A stretch of DNA of 5,930 nt from Acidobacteriota bacterium (lineage in GTDB: Bacteria > Acidobacteriota > Terriglobia > Terriglobales > Acidobacteriaceae), in assembly GCA_021810175.1 (NCBI GenBank), contig JAJZJJ010000217.1:1-5930 (forward strand), given 5' to 3'. Positions 5,060 through 5,930 of this stretch are shown piece by piece (the first letter of the stretch is position 1; each line of letters begins with the position of its first letter). The notes under the pieces are model-generated. The model saw nothing but the letters and a program-made list of their open reading frames with translations. It ran no database searches and was not told where the DNA came from. Position numbers and translations under genes: made by a program.

Positions 5060-5930
5060 TCAGGAGCCCAGGCCAGACGACTTGGGGGCGGTCTCGAAAT
5101 TGCCGAACTGCTGATCGATGAGGCCGAGGTTGCGGGCCAGTTCGAGGCGGGCTCGGTTGAGCTGGAACACGCTGTTGACGTACTGGGTCTGAGCCGCGGC
5201 GAGGGTGGACTGCGCTTCGGCAACGGGAAGATTACCTGAGACGCCGGCATTGAAGCGCTGCTGGGTCTGGTCGAGAGCGGTCTGCGCGAGGGCGACGTTG
5301 CTTTTGGCAACGCTGACGGTTTGTTCGGCGGTCTGCAGGTCAAGGAGGCTGTCGCGGACCTGCTGATCGATCTGCACGGTGACGCTGCGGATGCGGGCGC
5401 GAATCTCGCTGAGCTGAGCCAGAGCTACGTCCTGATCGCCGCGGATTTTCCCTTCATTGAAGATGGGGACGCTGAGGGTGCCCATGGCGATGAAGGTTCC
5501 GTGATAGACGCCGCCGGAGACGCCGGTGATGCCATAGTTGCCGTGGAAGGTGAGGGTGGGGAAGCGCTCGTGTCTGGTGGCGCTTTTTTCATCTTCGGCG
5601 ACGTGCAATTCCTGGCGGAGCATGCGGAGCACCTGGCGATTGGCGTAAGCCTCGGTGAGAGCCTGGCCGATGGGCATGGAGTGCAGCTGGGCATAGGGGG
5701 CGGAATCGGTGAGGACGATGGGCTGTCCGGGGGCGAGTCCGATCTGGCGCTTGAGGGCGATCTTGTCTTTGGTGAAGGCATCCTCGGCGGAGATGACGGC
5801 CTGCTGCTGGGCCTGATACTGGACGCGGGCGCGGAGCTCGTCAAGATTGGCAACAACGCCGGCGAGATGCTCCTGGTGGGCCTGTTCGAGGAGGGTTTTG
5901 TCGGTGCGGAGCAGCGCCTTTGCGTAGTTG
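5060..5930 (-). CDS. TolC-like outer membrane efflux protein, C-terminal part
   Basis: The minus-strand frame is open from the window edge to a TGA at 5060-5062. It gives the last 289 residues of an outer-membrane efflux protein (OEP/TolC family, usually 430-500 residues). The N-terminus, with its signal peptide, is outside the window. These trimers form the outer-membrane channel of RND- or ABC-type exporters. Visible family features, numbered from the window edge, are LKRQIGLAPGQPIVL near 56-70, RFPTLTFHGNYG near 122-133, LSVPIFNEGKIRG near 152-164 and a long Ala/Gln-rich coiled coil at about 165-270 with QQRFNAGVSGNLPVAEAQ. An ATG at 5677 is internal and not a true start, because homologous sequence continues upstream of it. 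The gene may belong to an efflux operon whose pump and adaptor lie outside the window. Codons end mostly in C, unlike the G-ending codons of polA. Confidence 0.92.
   Translation of the reverse strand, partial: NYAKALLRTDKTLLEQAHQEHLAGVVANLDELRARVQYQAQQQAVISAEDAFTKDKIALKRQIGLAPGQPIVLTDSAPYAQLHSMPIGQALTEAYANRQVLRMLRQELHVAEDEKSATRHERFPTLTFHGNYGITGVSGGVYHGTFIAMGTLSVPIFNEGKIRGDQDVALAQLSEIRARIRSVTVQIDQQVRDSLLDLQTAEQTVSVAKSNVALAQTALDQTQQRFNAGVSGNLPVAEAQSTLAAAQTQYVNSVFQLNRARLELARNLGLIDQQFGNFETAPKSSGLGS

Noticed and set aside
5425..5856. Second minus-strand open frame inside the efflux gene
   Set aside because: Its translation is Ser/Pro-rich. The other frame gives a continuous efflux-protein match through the same region.

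Overview
The window looks like a piece of a GC-rich bacterial chromosome. The proteins read like those of Acidobacteriota (Terriglobia, subdivision 1), but this is an impression from protein character and codon use, not a database match. It holds five genes in two minus-strand blocks flanking one plus-strand block, and nothing that looks like a phage, insertion sequence, CRISPR array, tRNA or rRNA.

Left (1-917): a two-gene type II toxin-antitoxin operon on the minus strand. A ribbon-helix-helix antitoxin (601-846) overlaps a PIN-domain ribonuclease toxin (183-611) by 11 bases. Short repeats around a candidate promoter (864-917) could be the autoregulatory operator, and a strong hairpin with T-rich flanks on both sides (48-96) could terminate transcription from both directions.

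Middle (918-5017): a 248-base leader containing an imperfect 36-base palindrome, then polA (DNA polymerase I, 1166-3903) and, 49 bases downstream, an NADP-type Gfo/Idh/MocA oxidoreductase close to the scyllo-inositol dehydrogenases IolW/YdgJ (3953-5017). polA is complete in domain content but its frame is broken by one missing A near 1929-1931. As written, the DNA encodes a separate 5' nuclease fragment (1166-1954) and a Klenow-like fragment (1945-3903). Restoring one base gives a 912-residue protein. Its 3'-5' proofreading domain has lost most of its catalytic acids, and its 5' nuclease domain carries an insertion of about 20 residues.

Right (5060-5930): the C-terminal 289 residues of a TolC-like outer-membrane efflux protein on the minus strand, convergent with the oxidoreductase. 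Its start lies beyond the window.

The most notable points are the broken polA frame, the degenerate proofreading site, and a clear strand asymmetry: polA favours codons ending in G while the oppositely oriented efflux gene favours codons ending in C. The window looks mainly like ordinary chromosome with an accessory toxin-antitoxin insert. I found no convincing new system.
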